Assembly (NCBI RefSeq): GCF_000383855.1 | Contig: NZ_KB912877.1 | Coordinates: 3,210,931-3,274,930 of the forward strand | Origin: Methylobacter marinus A45 | GTDB lineage: Bacteria > Pseudomonadota > Gammaproteobacteria > Methylococcales > Methylomonadaceae | Direction: 5' to 3' | DNA: 64,000 nucleotides | Shown here: piece by piece, positions 37,473-45,900 of the stretch | How positions within the stretch are numbered: position 1 is the first letter of the stretch | Layout of the letters: the number at the start of each line of letters is the position of its first letter | Program-made: the position numbers and the translations under genes | Notes under the pieces: generated by a model | What the model saw: only the letters and a program-made list of their open reading frames with translations | Told to the model about the DNA's origin: nothing | The model's database searches: none

Positions 37473-37541
37473 ATGATCTTCTGGAGATCATTTTAAGCAT
37501 AAAATGATTTATTGCAAGATATTTTGATCTATAGAAGATTA
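37473..37541. promoter_or_regulatory. Twin operator between AAA gene and XRE regulator
   Basis: Site 1: TGATCT-tctgg-AGATCA at 37474-37490, perfect and extended by one base each side. Site 2: TGATCT-ataga-AGATTA at 37525-37541, one mismatch. Same half-sites, same 5-base spacer, 51 bases between equivalent positions. They fill the divergent promoter region and are the obvious targets of the adjacent helix-turn-helix protein. Confidence 0.7.
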
Positions 37542-37558
37542 TTTTTTTATGGAGCAAT

Positions 37559-37810
37559 ATGATTCGATGCTATTTATCGCGCATTTTGGGTGAGCGCAAA
37601 TTAAAAATCAGTGATGTGGCACGAGACACTAATATCAACAGAGGAACTATCACGCGTCTTTATCATGAAAATTTTACGCGAATTGAAAAAGATGTAATGG
37701 ACAGGTTATGCCAATATTTTAATTGCAGGATTGAAGAGCTGTTTGAATATGTGCCGGACGAACCTAAAGAGCCAAATGAGGTTAAAGTGCTGGCTACAGT
37801 TAAAAACTGA
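37559..37810 (+). CDS. XRE/Cro-type transcriptional regulator
   Basis: 83-aa protein that is essentially one helix-turn-helix domain: MIRCYLSRILGERKLKISDV followed by ARDTNINRGTITRLY (recognition helix) and MDRLCQYFNCRIEELFEY. This is the pattern of small Cro/YozG-like regulators. GGAG sits 4 bases before the ATG. It is divergent from the AAA-HNH operon and flanked by twin palindromes; autorepression and control of the AAA gene are likely. Confidence 0.82.
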   Translation: MIRCYLSRILGERKLKISDVARDTNINRGTITRLYHENFTRIEKDVMDRLCQYFNCRIEELFEYVPDEPKEPNEVKVLATVKN

Positions 37811-38158
37811 CCAGCTTTATTGCCTGGTTCTGTAACGAACTGACAAGAATTTTCCTGATAATTTCTAAGCTAAAATTGAAGTGCTTGATCAAATTTCAAT
37901 TAATATGATGGGCAATTTTTAATCGGAGAACTTTCATTGATTGGATAGCAAACAGCCATTCTTTAAGTGTGAAACTCTGGCGGACTGCAGTTTGTTTTTC
38001 ATCGTTCAAGCCTGGGTAATTGGTAATAGACGATATCCCGTGTTTATTAATCCAATTCCTGATGCCGCCTTTCTTAATTATAGAAGCGGGAATTTTTTCC
38101 TGCTTCAATCTCAGTTTGCCCAGGTGTTTTAATACTTTCACACTCTCTAGTGTAGTCA
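37811..38158. other. Non-coding stretch, possible decayed gene
   Basis: An 87-codon minus-strand frame (37896-38159) exists, but it has no ribosome-binding site and abuts an IS remnant; I cannot support it as a gene. It may be a fragment of a gene cut by the IS982-type element. Confidence 0.35.
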
Positions 38159-38462
38159 TATCAATAAAATTAGCACAGGTGCTGGCTAATCAGGATGTGA
38201 CATTGATGACCACCTTGAAAAAGAACATGAAAGCTCAAGCTACCGATGCCTTTGATAAACTGCTGTCGCGTAAACGCAGCCTCATTGAAACCATCAATGA
38301 TCAACTGAAAAACATTCTTGACCTGAAGCATTCACGGCACCGCTCTCTGCTCAATTACTTTTCCAATGTTGTGGCCGGCCTAGTGGCTTATTCTTACAAG
38401 AGAAAAAACCGGCTCTCAATCTGCGGTATGCCGAACTGTTGCCGTTTATCTCGAATGTTTAA
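38159..38462 (+). pseudogene. IS982-family transposase remnant (C-terminal part)
   Basis: The translated stretch has TLKKNMKAQATDAFDKLLSR, then KRSLIETINDQLKN and HSRHRSLLNYFSNVVAGLVA, the typical C-terminal third of IS982 transposases. A frameshift near 38395 moves the tail (EKKPALNLRYAELLPF) to another frame. The N-terminal two thirds with the first catalytic residues are absent. Confidence 0.75.
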
Positions 38463-38616
38463 ATCGAACTGAGGTTAAATTAAGTGTTACAGGGAAAGCA
38501 ACATCGCTTCATTCATCAATTCACGACAAATCCAGCGTAGCCTTTTTCAACAAACCCAAAGAGGCTTGCAGTTATTACTTAATTCGTCGAGGATACCCAA
38601 TTTCCTCGTAATTTAA

Positions 38617-38662
38617 TTGTTTTAACACATTCTATTTGCTTGTTTTAATACATTCTATTTAC
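38617..38662 (+). repeat. 23-base tandem duplication
   Basis: Two adjacent 23-base units (38617-38639 and 38640-38662) beginning TTGTTTTAA and containing ACATTCTATTT differ at two positions; a third partial unit TTGTTTT follows. Confidence 0.7.
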
Positions 38663-38885
38663 TTGTTTTGGTAAAAAATATTGATTACACCCTGATCTGC
38701 TGGTTGTCTATTTAACAATGGGGCTGGGACCATGCAGATAGATTGAGTCATCTATTATTATCTTGAAGGACTGGTCTGGAGGAGCTATTGTCGGTTGATC
38801 GCGAGAGTAATTGACGTGTATCAGTACTCAGTCATGACATAGACAAAGACCGGCAATTCATGACTTTTTCTTAAGATTTTGTTCG

Positions 38886-38928
38886 CTTTTTTATCACTTA
38901 TTCCTCACTTTTTTATTACTTATTCTCA
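38886..38928 (+). repeat. 21/22-base tandem duplication
   Basis: CTTTTTTAT(C/T)ACTTATTC followed by CTCA or TCA is repeated head to tail at 38886-38907 and 38908-38928. Read on the minus strand the unit contains TGAGAATAAG, loosely like the TGAGAA of the array at 27.4 kb. Confidence 0.65.
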
Positions 38929-39204
38929 TGATTCGGTGCTGTTACCTTTTTGGCAAAATATGGAGGCAGTAACATACAGAGAGAGTCACTTTTGTGCATG
39001 TTACCTTTTGACGTTAAAGTTCACTTTGCACTGAATTTTTTGCATGTTATTTTTGATGTAAACTAACTAAAAGAAAAATGACAAAATATTATGATCAGTC
39101 ATCTTCATATGATTCCCTAAATCATTGTGATGCACTCTTTCTATCTTAGGATACTGCCAAAAACAACTTCCCTGAACTGATCCAGAAAATCGACGATAAT
39201 AAAA

Positions 39205-39400
39205 CGCTTTAACCAGCGAAAGATTGAAAAGCGAGTGATCGGTTACGAACAAGCCATTGAAGTGAAAATGCAGCGACTTTTTACCAGCCTGTCCGAAAAG
39301 GATAAGCGTCGTTATGCAGGTATAGAAGCAACGAAACTGGGGCATGCGGTATTGACTATATTTCGAAGCTATTTGAGATCGACTGTAAGGGCTTGCATTT
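39205..39400 (+). pseudogene. ISAzo13-like transposase N-terminal remnant
   Basis: Frame fragments read MQRLFTSLSEKDKRRYAGIE then ATKLGH, and after a one-base shift GGIDYISKLFEID. This is the start pattern of ISAzo13-type transposases (SEKDRRRYAAxEAxKLGHGG). Only about 60 residues remain and the frame is broken near 39350. Confidence 0.5.
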
Positions 39401-39480
39401 GAAAATGGCCGGGCTTGCAGTTACCCCGTTTTTCAGCTCAAATTAGCTGCAAGCGAAAATCTGGTCCGGCTCACAATATC

Positions 39481-40207
39481 GGTTCTGTTGCGTTAATTTT
39501 CGCTAGGCGCAGAAGGAGTATCGGCTGATGGAATTAAGCGGCCAAGGAATAGAACTGTTTAGCGACCGAGAGAATGTGTCCTTCGGTCGAGGTCATCTGT
39601 CTTTTCTTTATCATGTGCATCAGTTCAATTCCACACAAAGTGCAATAGGCCGAGTTGAAGGTTTTGAAGCCGAGCATGGGCCTGATGATCCTTTTGATGG
39701 CCCGGTGGTCCTGCTCAACTAAATTGTTCAAGTATTTGCTCTGGCGGATCTCGAACGCATGGCCGGTTTCTTCCTGGAGTGCATCAAGAGCGGCCTGCTT
39801 GTCGCGGTGGGCCGTCAGCAGGAAGTCAATGGTTTGGCCATCCCGGTCGACGGCACGATAGAGATAGCGCCACTGGCCCTTGATTTTGATGTACGTCTCG
39901 TCTGCTCGCCAGCTCTTGCCGACCGGGCGCTTGTTGCCTTTCCGGAAAACGGCCTCCAGCTTCGGCGTGAACTTCCGGACCCAGCGGTAAATGTTGGAAT
40001 GGTCGACTTCGATCCCACGCTCGCGCATCATTTCCTTCAGGTTCCGATAGCTGAGTGGGTAAGCCAGATACCAGCGGACGCAGGTCAGAATGATGGCTTT
40101 TTCGATGCGGTGGCCTTTGAAATCGATCATGAGAGTAATTTACGCGGTGCTGGTTGAGCGCAATAGCTTACCGAAAACGACGATCTCTCTGCTAACGCAA
40201 CAGAACT
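39481..40207 (-). mobile_element. IS6-family element, copy 1 (internally deleted)
   Basis: 727 bases bounded by GGTTCTGTTGC at 39481 and its complement at 40197-40207 (last base changed). It is 84 bases shorter than the copy at 57385-58195. The 8 bases outside its 5' end (40208-40215) read GACCAACA on the minus strand, identical to the 8 bases outside the 3' end of copy 2. Confidence 0.9.
39534..40130 (-). pseudogene. IS6-family transposase with in-frame catalytic deletion
   Basis: 198 codons, in frame, otherwise nearly identical to the 226-aa transposase at 57462. Twenty-eight residues are missing between HRDKQAAL and DALQEETG. The lost part includes TIDQSGAN, which carries the second Asp of the DDE triad, so the product should be inactive. 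The intact copy has CCGCTCT at both ends of the missing segment and the deleted copy has it once: a slippage deletion between 7-base direct repeats. Listed as a pseudogene because of the lost catalytic residue although the frame is open. Confidence 0.88.
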
Positions 40208-40691
40208 TGTTGGTCAGGGTGTTCGTCGCTTTGATAGCTGATGCCGAGGCGTCAAGATGGTTGGCCGGCACCAAATGGCCGCGGTCATAATTATGGCCAT
40301 AGGCTTGGGTGTTGGTTTGCTGGCATGCCGCCGGCACCTGCGGATCCAGGAAGAACTGGTCGTACCGCTTGGCACTGCCGGTGTCGTGCTGGGCGTTGTA
40401 CCGGAATTTGACCGCTCCCCGCCGGGCGCAATCCAGCCAGACGGTAAACCCCTCGTAATCCAGCTGAAGTAGACTGTCTGAATGGGTGATTTCGGTGGGC
40501 CGGGAGAATGAAGCCATCCCTGCTGTTCGTGCTTCAGATGGTGAGATAGCCGATCTTTTCGGGTTATGGCAATGATAATCGCCGGTTTTACGGTCGGTGT
40601 GGCAGCCATCGGCATTGGTTCGACCGGGATGGGATTGGGCGGCGCACGATGAAAGCAAGAAAAGAACAAGGCTGAAAATGGTGTAACGCAT
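40208..40691 (-). pseudogene. DNA/RNA non-specific endonuclease, N-terminal half
   Basis: Start ATG 40691 gives MRYTIFSLVLFLLSSCAAQS, a lipoprotein signal with lipobox LSSC. A Cys/His segment follows (GCHTDRKTGDYHCHNPK), then the NUC-type nuclease domain: WLDCARRGAVKFRYNAQ and YDRGHLVPANHLD, whose RGH contains the catalytic His of this family. Translation then runs into the IS6 end at 40207, after ATNTLTN. The missing remainder (TNILPQAANMNRGAW onward) is on the other strand at 58196. The product would have been a membrane-anchored or secreted nuclease; as it stands it is broken. Confidence 0.85.
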
Positions 40692-40841
40692 GAGATAGGG
40701 TCTGACTGTAAGCAAAAAACCGCGACTGTAACCCGAGAAGACCGAAAATAAAAGCGCAGCGTGTCGCGGCTCTATAGGAGAAAGGCTGGCGTTGTGTCAA
40801 CCAATACAGAACACGTGCCATATTGCTCCTGGGTTTATTTT

Positions 40842-40870
40842 TTGCCAACCTACCCAAAAACGCCTAGAAT
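40842..40870 (+). promoter_or_regulatory. Sigma70 promoter of umuDC
   Basis: TTGCCA (40842-40847), 17-base spacer, TAGAAT (40865-40870). It is the best -35/-10 pair upstream of umuD. Confidence 0.55.
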
Positions 40871-40882
40871 GCCAGAGAAAGA

Positions 40883-40897
40883 GAACAAAAAGAGAAC
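40883..40897 (+). promoter_or_regulatory. Possible LexA-type operator of umuDC
   Basis: GAAC-N7-GAAC at 40883-40897, 30 bases before the umuD start and just after the predicted transcription start. On the minus strand it reads GTTC-N7-GTTC, the direct-repeat SOS box known from Alphaproteobacteria. The usual gammaproteobacterial CTG-N10-CAG box is not seen here. Confidence 0.4.
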
Positions 40898-40926
40898 AAC
40901 AATAATCATCTTTTTTCGAGGGCATT

Positions 40927-41373
40927 ATGGATCAATTGCTGATACGAACACTCGCGACGGATCTCTGGCGGCCTGCTCGCGCTCGGCGGGTGCTGCTGCC
41001 GCTGTTCACTGGCAAGGTGGCGGCCGGCTTCCCCTCGCCAGCCGACGACTACATCGAGAAAACCTTGGATCTGAACGAACTGCTGGTCAAGAAGCCGGCG
41101 GCCACGTTCTTTGTCCGGGCCGAGGGCGAATCGATGCTCGGCGCCGGCATTCACCCGAACGATATCCTGGTCGTGGACCGCTCCCTGGAACCGGTAGCCG
41201 GCAAAGTGGTGATTTGCGCTGTGAACGGCGCCCTGACCGTTAAGCGCCTGAAAATGGAGGCCGGACAGTGGCGGCTAGCCGCTGAAAACCCAGCCTATGC
41301 CGATATCATCGTGAACGAAGGCCTGGAACTGGTAGTGTGGGGCGTGGTCACGGCCGTGATCCATCCGCTGTGA
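40927..41373 (+). CDS. umuD: UmuD-like SOS protease subunit
   Basis: 148-aa S24 (LexA-like) peptidase. Self-cleavage site Ala33-Gly34 (VAAGFPSP); nucleophile Ser69 in GESMLG; general base Lys106 in LTVKRL. RecA-stimulated self-cleavage yields UmuD', which joins UmuC to form the error-prone polymerase V. The N-terminus is typical in length. The stop overlaps the umuC start (TGATG). It sits behind a sigma70 promoter with a GAAC-N7-GAAC motif. UmuDC operons are common on plasmids and integrative elements. Confidence 0.93.
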   Translation: MDQLLIRTLATDLWRPARARRVLLPLFTGKVAAGFPSPADDYIEKTLDLNELLVKKPAATFFVRAEGESMLGAGIHPNDILVVDRSLEPVAGKVVICAVNGALTVKRLKMEAGQWRLAAENPAYADIIVNEGLELVVWGVVTAVIHPL

Positions 41374-42656
41374 TGGTACCGATGATCGCCCTGGTCAACT
41401 GCAACAACTTTTATGTGAGCTGCGAACGCCTATTTCGACCGGACCTGATGGGCCGGCCAGTGGCCGTGCTCAGCAATAATGACGGCTGTATCGTTTCTCG
41501 CAGCCAGGAAGTCAAAAACTTGGGCATCAAAATGGGCGTGCCCGTGTACCAGGTCAGGCATCTGATTAATAAACACCACATTCAGTTATTTTCCTCCAAT
41601 TACAGCTTATACGGGGACCTGTCGGCTCGGGTCATGTCGGTCCTGGAGGAGTTTGCGCCGGTCGTGGAGGTGTATTCGATCGACGAGGCTTTCCTGGATT
41701 TGACGGGCGTGTGCCTGAAAGACCCTGTGGCTTATGGCCAAGAGATCCAGGCAACTGTGGGGCGGAATACCGGCATTCCGGTCTGTGTCGGCATGGGGCC
41801 GACCAAGACGCTGGCGAAGCTGGCCAATTTTGCCGCCAAGCAATGGCCGCAGACCGGCGGTGTTTTGGACCTGTCGGACCCGGTGCGCCGGGAAAAGCTA
41901 ATGCGCATCGTGCCGGTCAGTGAAGTCTGGGGTATCGGTTCGCGCATCGCCGCCCGCTTAAACCCGTTAGGCATTCATACGGCCGGGGATCTGGCCCGCC
42001 AGCCGGCTGAGCGCCTGCAGGAACAGTTCAACATCACCGTGGCCAGAACCGTACTGGAGTTGAACGGCATTCCGTGTCTGGAACTGGAAGCGATAGCGCC
42101 GGCCAAGCAGCAGATCGTTTGCTCGCGCAGTTTCAGCCGCCGGTTAACGGAATACCGGGAATTATCTGAAGCGTCAGCCGAATTCTGCAGCCGGGCTGCC
42201 GAAAAGCTCCGGAGCCAGCAGTCGGTGGCCGGTTATCTCAGCGTCTTTATCCGCACCAACCCGTTTAATCCGCAGGAGCCGCAATATCAGCGTTCGGCCA
42301 GCATGAGGCTGAAGACTGCGACACAGGATACCCGTATTATCGTCAGCGAGGCGCATCGCTTGCTTAAGGCGCTATTCAGGGCCGGTTATCGCTACCAGAA
42401 ATGCGGCGTGCAGCTGAGCGACATCCGGTGGGCGTCAATGCCAGACCAGCTGGATTTATTTGATATGACAGAGCCAATCTGGCAGGCCGGTAGCCAAGCG
42501 CTCATGCAGGCCATGGACCGGATCAACCGGCGCTTCCCCAAAGGCATTGCGGTGGCGTCTGCCGGGTTTGATAAATCTTGGCAGTCCAAAGTGGAACGGC
42601 TTTCCCAGCGCTATACGACCGATTGGCGGGAACTGTTGAGCGTTAGGTGCAGTTAA
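41373..42656 (+). CDS. umuC: UmuC-like Y-family DNA polymerase
   Basis: 427-aa translesion polymerase when started at ATG 41373, overlapping the umuD stop; a longer frame from 41337 would lie inside umuD. MIALVNCNNFYVSCERLF carries the first metal Asp position as Asn, as in UmuC proteins (NCNNFYVS); LSNNDGCIVSRS and EVYSIDEAFLDL with the catalytic Asp-Glu follow. The C-terminal region has the little-finger domain and ends ...ELLSVRCS. The gene appears complete. Confidence 0.93.
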   Translation: MVPMIALVNCNNFYVSCERLFRPDLMGRPVAVLSNNDGCIVSRSQEVKNLGIKMGVPVYQVRHLINKHHIQLFSSNYSLYGDLSARVMSVLEEFAPVVEVYSIDEAFLDLTGVCLKDPVAYGQEIQATVGRNTGIPVCVGMGPTKTLAKLANFAAKQWPQTGGVLDLSDPVRREKLMRIVPVSEVWGIGSRIAARLNPLGIHTAGDLARQPAERLQEQFNITVARTVLELNGIPCLELEAIAPAKQQIVCSRSFSRRLTEYRELSEASAEFCSRAAEKLRSQQSVAGYLSVFIRTNPFNPQEPQYQRSASMRLKTATQDTRIIVSEAHRLLKALFRAGYRYQKCGVQLSDIRWASMPDQLDLFDMTEPIWQAGSQALMQAMDRINRRFPKGIAVASAGFDKSWQSKVERLSQRYTTDWRELLSVRCS

Positions 42657-42847
42657 ATGGGGTGTAAGCCGGAAATCTGAGAGAAATAAACGGAAATTGG
42701 CTTCACGGAATTTTCTGGGGTTTGGTCTTATACCCTTTTAATGTCTATTACTGATAATGCTTGCTTATCGCCGAATCTGAGCGGTTATTTGAGTTCATTC
42801 ATCAATCCCTTTACCAAGAGATTGACATAACACAAGACTGGCAAATG

Positions 42848-42875
42848 TTCGACAACAAACTGTAATTTTTATACT
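42848..42875 (+). promoter_or_regulatory. Candidate promoter of the CHAT operon
   Basis: TTCGAC (42848-42853), 16-base spacer, TATACT (42870-42875), 50 bases before the CHAT gene. A consensus TTGACA lies further up near 42822 but at the wrong distance. Confidence 0.35.
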
Positions 42876-42924
42876 ATGCTAAAATTTCCATTAAGCTTGG
42901 CTCTCTGCGTTCTAGAGGAAATCC

Positions 42925-45900
42925 ATGGCCAACAACAAGTTATCGATCGATACATATTTAGAAGAGGGTTGCTCAAAAGTTCCGCCTAAGTATTGGTTGA
43001 GAGTATGCGGAGGCCAGGAGGCCGCGATGGCTTTTGTGACAGCGGACCCAGGTGATCCACTTTATCACACTTTATTCGCCCATCCGATTCTTTGGGTCCC
43101 AGGCTTTCCCAAGGCAATGAAAATCTTCGGCGAGAGTTATAACGACGCGAACCTGACCAAATTTATCACAGGACGTGCTGAGCTGCTCGCGCAGGCGGTC
43201 CGATCCACAATCATGGACAATCTCGACATCTATGTGGCTATGGTAGGACAGGCAAGTACACAATTGGCGCAAGAAATGAACTTCGACCGGCGGATTCATC
43301 TTAATCTGGCGATTGATATAATGCGGCAAATGAGGCTTTACCTCTCTGGCGAGATGTCGCTTCCTGTTGAGGAAGGCATAAAAGAAATCGAGGCATATGC
43401 CCACTTCCAACTGGCACAGATCGGAGAGGATGTACGGGCTAACCTGGAGATCGCAATCTATCTCTACGAGCAAGCCCTCGCAGCCCTCGGCGAAACTGAA
43501 GAGACAGCGATGTTATTGCACAACCTCGGCGCTGCTCATATGTTGCTGACAATACATAATATTGAAAAAAAGGTAGAGATTGAGCCACTGACTAATTGCG
43601 ACCTTAATTGGGATGCGGAACTGGCCCACTTGGCTGCTGCCTTGAGCGCCTACACCCGATCCCGTAAACTCCAAGCTGATACCAAGCTCAAAGTTATTAC
43701 ACTAGCGGATGAGATCGTCTCTCATAATATTCGAGTTAAGATAGTGCCAGACAGCCTTGAAGATGATGAGGCTATCCTCGTGCTAAGTGGACAGTTCCGT
43801 GAGTTGGTTGCTGAGGCAACACCTGCTTACCGAATTAAGGTCTTGACTAATGAAGCTAAAGCGCGCCTTCGGCTTGCTAAGGGTGCAGTAGCAGAGACCA
43901 CTAATCTTTTGGCTGCTGTCGAATCCCTGGCGGAAGCTCGGGATCTAATCGACTCTAATGATCCAAACTGGGCCGACACACTCAGGGATGAAAGCGAGTG
44001 TCGCTTGCGACTTGCCGAGCGGATGATAGATCCTAAAGCCAACTTAGCGACTGCGAGAATTCTAATTGATCAGGTCCTCTCAAAGCAACCTAACCCTGAT
44101 AAGTTAGCCACTTTTCTCTCAATGGCTGGCAATATCCGGTTTCTTCAAGGAGCACTATGTGATCTCGACCCTATCATTAACTATCGGGACGCGATTACCC
44201 TCCAGGTTCAAGCCCGCTTTTTATTTCCGGCTAACTCTAAGGAGTTGGCTTTTTGTATTATAAACGAAGTCAATGCGCGTCTGAATCTCGTAGAACTTGA
44301 GATTGATTCATTAGCTGACCTCGATGCGACAACAAATCTGCTTGCTCATGCCAAGGATTGGTTAACGGAACCAGCCGAGCTTGGCGTCTGCTTTAATACA
44401 CTCGCACAGGTACGAATAAAGCTGGCCGAGCTTGGCGTCGATACTCATAACAACCTCGTACAAAGTCTCGACCTAATCCAGCAAGCTCGAGAACAGATCC
44501 AGGAAAATACTTCCGATCATTATAATCTTTGCCTCAATGAGGCAGAAACACGTTTAAGGCTGGCCAGCAATATAGACATCAATCCGAAGCCTCACCTAGA
44601 GGCAGCTGTAAAGCTACTCGAAGATGTGTTAGAAATCCCCAAACACCCTTCCAAGAAGAGCTCTGTATTATTGAACCTAGGCATTAGTTATATGCTGCTC
44701 GGGCAAAATGGGATCGATATAGAGGACAATTTCCTGAAGGCAAAGAACCTTTTCAAGCAAGCTCGCGCTGTTCTACCGGCAGACCACCCGGCAATCCCGA
44801 AATGCCTATACAACGAAGCCGCGGTTCGTCGTGGCATTGCGGAACTGGGCATTGATCCAAAAGCCAATATCCAGAAGGGGCTCGAGCTACTTGACAGAGC
44901 CTACAAACTGTTTACAGGCAAGCCAGCTGAGGCAGCACGCTCCCTAAGCTTGAGTGGGAGTTTACGAGTCTCGCTAGCTGCCCAAGGCATAGATCCGCCC
45001 GGCCAGCTACAAAAGGCAATCGAGGAACAAGCACGCGCTCGTGCCTTGATATCCGATATATCCGATTTGGAAAAATCCGACGTTGCCATAAGTCTGATGC
45101 ATGAAGCTATCGCCAGACTCGACCTGAGCAGATTCGGAATTGACAGCCTCGTTAATCTCGAAACCGCTCTCGATTGCTTCGCCCAAGCCCGACAACTTCT
45201 TCCGCCAGACTCAATCAAGCTGGGATGGTGTATGGGAAATGAAGGAAACGTCCATAGTATGCTCGCGGTTCTAGGTGTCAATCCGGTTGAGCATACTTTG
45301 GCAGCTGTTAATCTCTATCATAAGGCCAAAGGACTATTACCCAAAGGTTGTCTTGATCACTCACGATGTACAGCGAGCGAGGGAATCGCACATATGCGTT
45401 TGGCTGAATTGGGTGAAGAACCAATAAAAAACCTTAAGACTGCAGTGACCCTCTTCGAGCAAGCACGAACCTCCGTAATGTCGGAGGGCACTATTGATTA
45501 CGCTCGTAGTCTGCTTGTCGAGGCGAGAGTCCTTAAGGAACTTGCCAATCATGAATTTGACCGTGAGGATAATCTCAAAACCGCATTAACCCTTTGTTCC
45601 CAAGCACGGGAGATTTTCCCTAAAGGCACCATCGACTTTGGTCTAACCCTAATTAATGAAGCCGATATCCTGAAAGATCAGCTATATGGAGAAATTGTTG
45701 AGGCCCAATTTGACTCCCCTGAAGTAATTTTCAGTTCTTTAATCATGAGTAAAGCGCTTTGGGTACAGGAAATGTACGAGAGTGCGGGAGAACTCTTCGA
45801 ACGCTGCAGTCTTTTCTCGGAGGCCATGAAGGCATATCATCTGTTAGGAGATCTATTGGTTAAGCTTGGGCGCTCGGACGATGCACTCGTGTCATTCTCT

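Larger units (their letters stand above)
38463..39204. other. Non-coding AT-rich stretch with short tandem repeats
   Basis: 742 bases with no supportable gene. Two short tandem duplications lie inside (listed separately). Several gttacctttt motifs recur between 38940 and 39060. It appears to be a graveyard of IS ends between the IS982 and ISAzo13-like remnants. Confidence 0.5.

Noticed and set aside
37896-38159. 87-codon minus-strand frame as a real gene
   Set aside because: No ribosome-binding site or family; it starts at the edge of an IS982 remnant. Kept only as a possible decayed gene.
39473-39480. Target duplication for the second IS6 event
   Set aside because: ACAATATC beside copy 1 and the complement of ACATAGCG beside copy 2 do not match, so a simple replicative inversion cannot be shown; only the GACCAACA pair is supported.
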